NCBI GenBank assembly: GCA_021848555.1 | Contig: JAJZUN010000151.1 | Coordinates: forward strand, 1 to 6,703 | Length of the DNA stretch: 6,703 nucleotides | Source of the DNA: Pseudomonadota bacterium | Lineage (GTDB): Bacteria > Pseudomonadota > Gammaproteobacteria > Burkholderiales > SG8-39 | Direction of reading: 5' to 3' | Shown: positions 6,119-6,703 of the stretch, piece by piece | Numbering within the stretch: the stretch's first letter is position 1 | Layout of the letters: the number at the start of each line of letters is the position of its first letter | The notes under the pieces: model-generated | Told to the model about the DNA's origin: nothing | Database searches by the model: none | Seen by the model: only the letters and a program-made list of their open reading frames with translations | Made by a program: the position numbers and the translations under genes

Positions 6119-6310
6119 ATGAACGCGGAATTCGACACGTTAGATGGCAAGATCGATCAGTTCTTGCAGTTGTGCCAACGCCTGAAGAGCGAAAACAGGG
6201 AATTGAGGCTGCAGTTGGTATCGGCGCAAAACGATGTCAAGCAATTGGAAGGCAAGGTCGGCGGCGCCAAGGCCCGCCTCGAAGCGCTGTTGCGCCAGAT
6301 TCCAGAATGA
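6119..6310 (+). CDS. Small coiled-coil protein, TIGR02449/ZapB-like, upstream of zapA
   Basis: This is a 63-residue acidic/basic coiled-coil protein with no signal peptide or membrane segment. Leucine and other hydrophobic residues recur at heptad spacing through IDQFLQLCQRLKSENRELR (12-30) and VKQLEGKVGGAKARLEALL (40-58), with a small GGA break at 48-50. The protein ends in IPE. Small proteins of this kind are commonly encoded directly before zapA in proteobacteria (TIGR02449 family as I recall it). They resemble ZapB, which links ZapA to the division ring, but a ZapB role here is inference. ATG 6119 is preferred over an in-frame GTG at 6113, because the promoter -10 ends at 6112 and transcription should start at about 6119. 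The stop overlaps the zapA start as ATGA. Low sequence complexity limits the functional assignment. Confidence 0.88.
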   Translation: MNAEFDTLDGKIDQFLQLCQRLKSENRELRLQLVSAQNDVKQLEGKVGGAKARLEALLRQIPE

Positions 6311-6618
6311 GCACCAAAGCCAAAACCCTTGATGTCAGCATCATGGGACGCAGCTACCGGGTCACCTGCGCCGACGACGAACGCGAAGCCTTGCTCGCCG
6401 CAGTCGCCTATGTCGACAAGAAAATGACCGAAATCAAGGGGGCGAGCAAGGTTGCCGGCACCGAGCGCATCGCCGTCATGGCGGCGCTTAACATCGCCAA
6501 CGAACTGCTCTCGATCAAGATCGGCAGCGGCTTTGACATAGCTGAATTAAAGCGTAGAATGAATTCAGTGCAGTCGAAGCTCGATCAAGCGCTGTCGCAG
6601 CAGGATACCCTGTTCTAG
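6307..6618 (+). CDS. zapA: Cell division protein ZapA (FtsZ-ring stabilising factor)
   Basis: ZapA is a small cytoplasmic protein that binds FtsZ and promotes bundling of its filaments in the division ring. The 103-residue product has the family layout: an N-terminal globular part with LDVSIMGRSYRVTC (8-21) and a Leu/Ala-rich helix (ALLAAVAYVDKKMTEI, 28-43). The conserved GTERIAVMAALNIANELL (51-68) follows, then a C-terminal coiled coil (about 78-100) used for dimer and tetramer formation. The length is normal for the family. The ATG overlaps the preceding stop as ATGA and has no good ribosome site of its own, so translation is probably coupled to the upstream coiled-coil gene. Codons 76-86 (TTT GAC ATA GCT ... 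AGA ATG AAT) are far more AT-rich than the rest and contain a promoter-like sequence, described separately. Confidence 0.97.
   Translation: MSTKAKTLDVSIMGRSYRVTCADDEREALLAAVAYVDKKMTEIKGASKVAGTERIAVMAALNIANELLSIKIGSGFDIAELKRRMNSVQSKLDQALSQQDTLF
6533..6560 (+). promoter_or_regulatory. Near-consensus sigma70 promoter inside zapA, candidate for 6S RNA precursor
   Basis: A perfect -35 TTGACA (6533-6538) is followed after 16 nt by TAGAAT (6555-6560, 5 of 6). Transcription would start near 6567, about 80 nt before the apparent mature 5' end of the 6S RNA. The codons used here (ATA, TTA, AGA) are rare for this GC-rich gene, as if the DNA sequence were under selection beyond the protein. E. coli ssrS has a distal promoter giving a longer precursor, so this arrangement is reasonable, but the link is inferred. 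Confidence 0.6.
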
Positions 6619-6648
6619 ATCGCGCCAAAACGGGCCAGACCGCAAACG

Positions 6649-6703
6649 GTTTCCCTGCGATGCTCGTTAAGGCCATATATTCCTTGAACCAATATATGTG
6701 CTG
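6649..6703 (+). ncRNA. ssrS: 6S RNA, 5' part only (cut by window edge)
   Basis: 6S RNA binds the sigma70 RNA polymerase holoenzyme by mimicking an open promoter and represses transcription in stationary phase. The first 18 nt, GTTTCCCTGCGATGCTCG, match the start of E. coli 6S RNA (ATTTCTCTGAGATGTTCG, from memory) at 14 of 18 positions. The next part, GGCC ... CCTTGAACCAATAT, corresponds to GGGCC ... CCCTGAGCCGATAT of E. coli. The segment CATATATT can pair with AATATATG (6673-6680 with 6691-6698), the short hairpin expected on the 5' side of the central bubble. The position just after zapA is the classic ssrS location, usually followed by the 5-formyltetrahydrofolate cyclo-ligase gene, which would lie beyond the edge. 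The mature 5' end is estimated. The remaining 130 nt or so, including the 3' closing strand, cannot be seen. Confidence 0.85.

Noticed and set aside
6639..6652. Hairpin ACCG-CAAA-CGGT followed by TTT after zapA as a terminator
   Set aside because: A 4-bp stem with only three T is too weak, and the T-run is the start of the 6S RNA.
1..6703. CRISPR arrays, insertion sequences, tRNA genes, phage or defence genes
   Set aside because: No spaced direct repeats, transposase motifs, terminal inverted repeats, tRNA-like cloverleaf or phage genes were seen. The window is continuous housekeeping and cofactor DNA.

Overview
This window looks like part of a GC-rich proteobacterial chromosome, most likely betaproteobacterial. 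I infer this from the high GC coding style and from the right-hand order: a small coiled-coil gene, then zapA, then the start of a 6S RNA. That order is familiar from beta- and gammaproteobacteria. No species can be named from the sequence alone.

About 85% of the window (1 to about 5890) is one tightly packed minus-strand transcription unit for vitamin B12. Read in transcription order it holds: a cobalamin riboswitch (about 5703-5892); a leader with strong alternative pairings around the ribosome binding site; btuB (outer-membrane TonB-dependent cobalamin receptor); btuC (FecCD/BtuC-type inner-membrane permease); btuD (its ATPase); cobO (corrinoid adenosyltransferase); cobT (DMB phosphoribosyltransferase); and cobS (cobalamin synthase), which is cut by the left edge. 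Gaps are 8 nt (btuB-btuC), a 4-nt ATGA overlap (btuC-btuD), 2 nt (btuD-cobO), a GTGA-type overlap (cobO-cobT) and 6 nt (cobT-cobS). Such spacing implies one mRNA with coupled translation. Together the genes bring a corrinoid across both membranes, attach the adenosyl ligand, activate the lower-ligand base and join it on. This is uptake plus salvage and late assembly. No periplasmic binding protein (BtuF) lies in the window.

From about 5893 to 6118 is a divergent intergenic region. It holds a weak candidate promoter for the B12 operon, an imperfect stem-loop, a small palindrome and a strong sigma70-like promoter facing right. The right-facing promoter sits so close to its gene that the mRNA is probably leaderless.

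The plus-strand right end carries a 63-residue coiled-coil protein gene (TIGR02449/ZapB-like), zapA (FtsZ-ring factor) overlapping it by ATGA, and the first 55 nt or so of a 6S RNA. A near-consensus TTGACA-16-TAGAAT promoter lies inside the zapA coding sequence, over codons that are unusually AT-rich and rare for this genome. It is a candidate start for the 6S RNA precursor.

The gene content is known biology. The points most worth a second look are regulatory: the RBS-sequestering helix and duplicated GNRA hairpin after the riboswitch, the probable leaderless start, and the promoter embedded in zapA.
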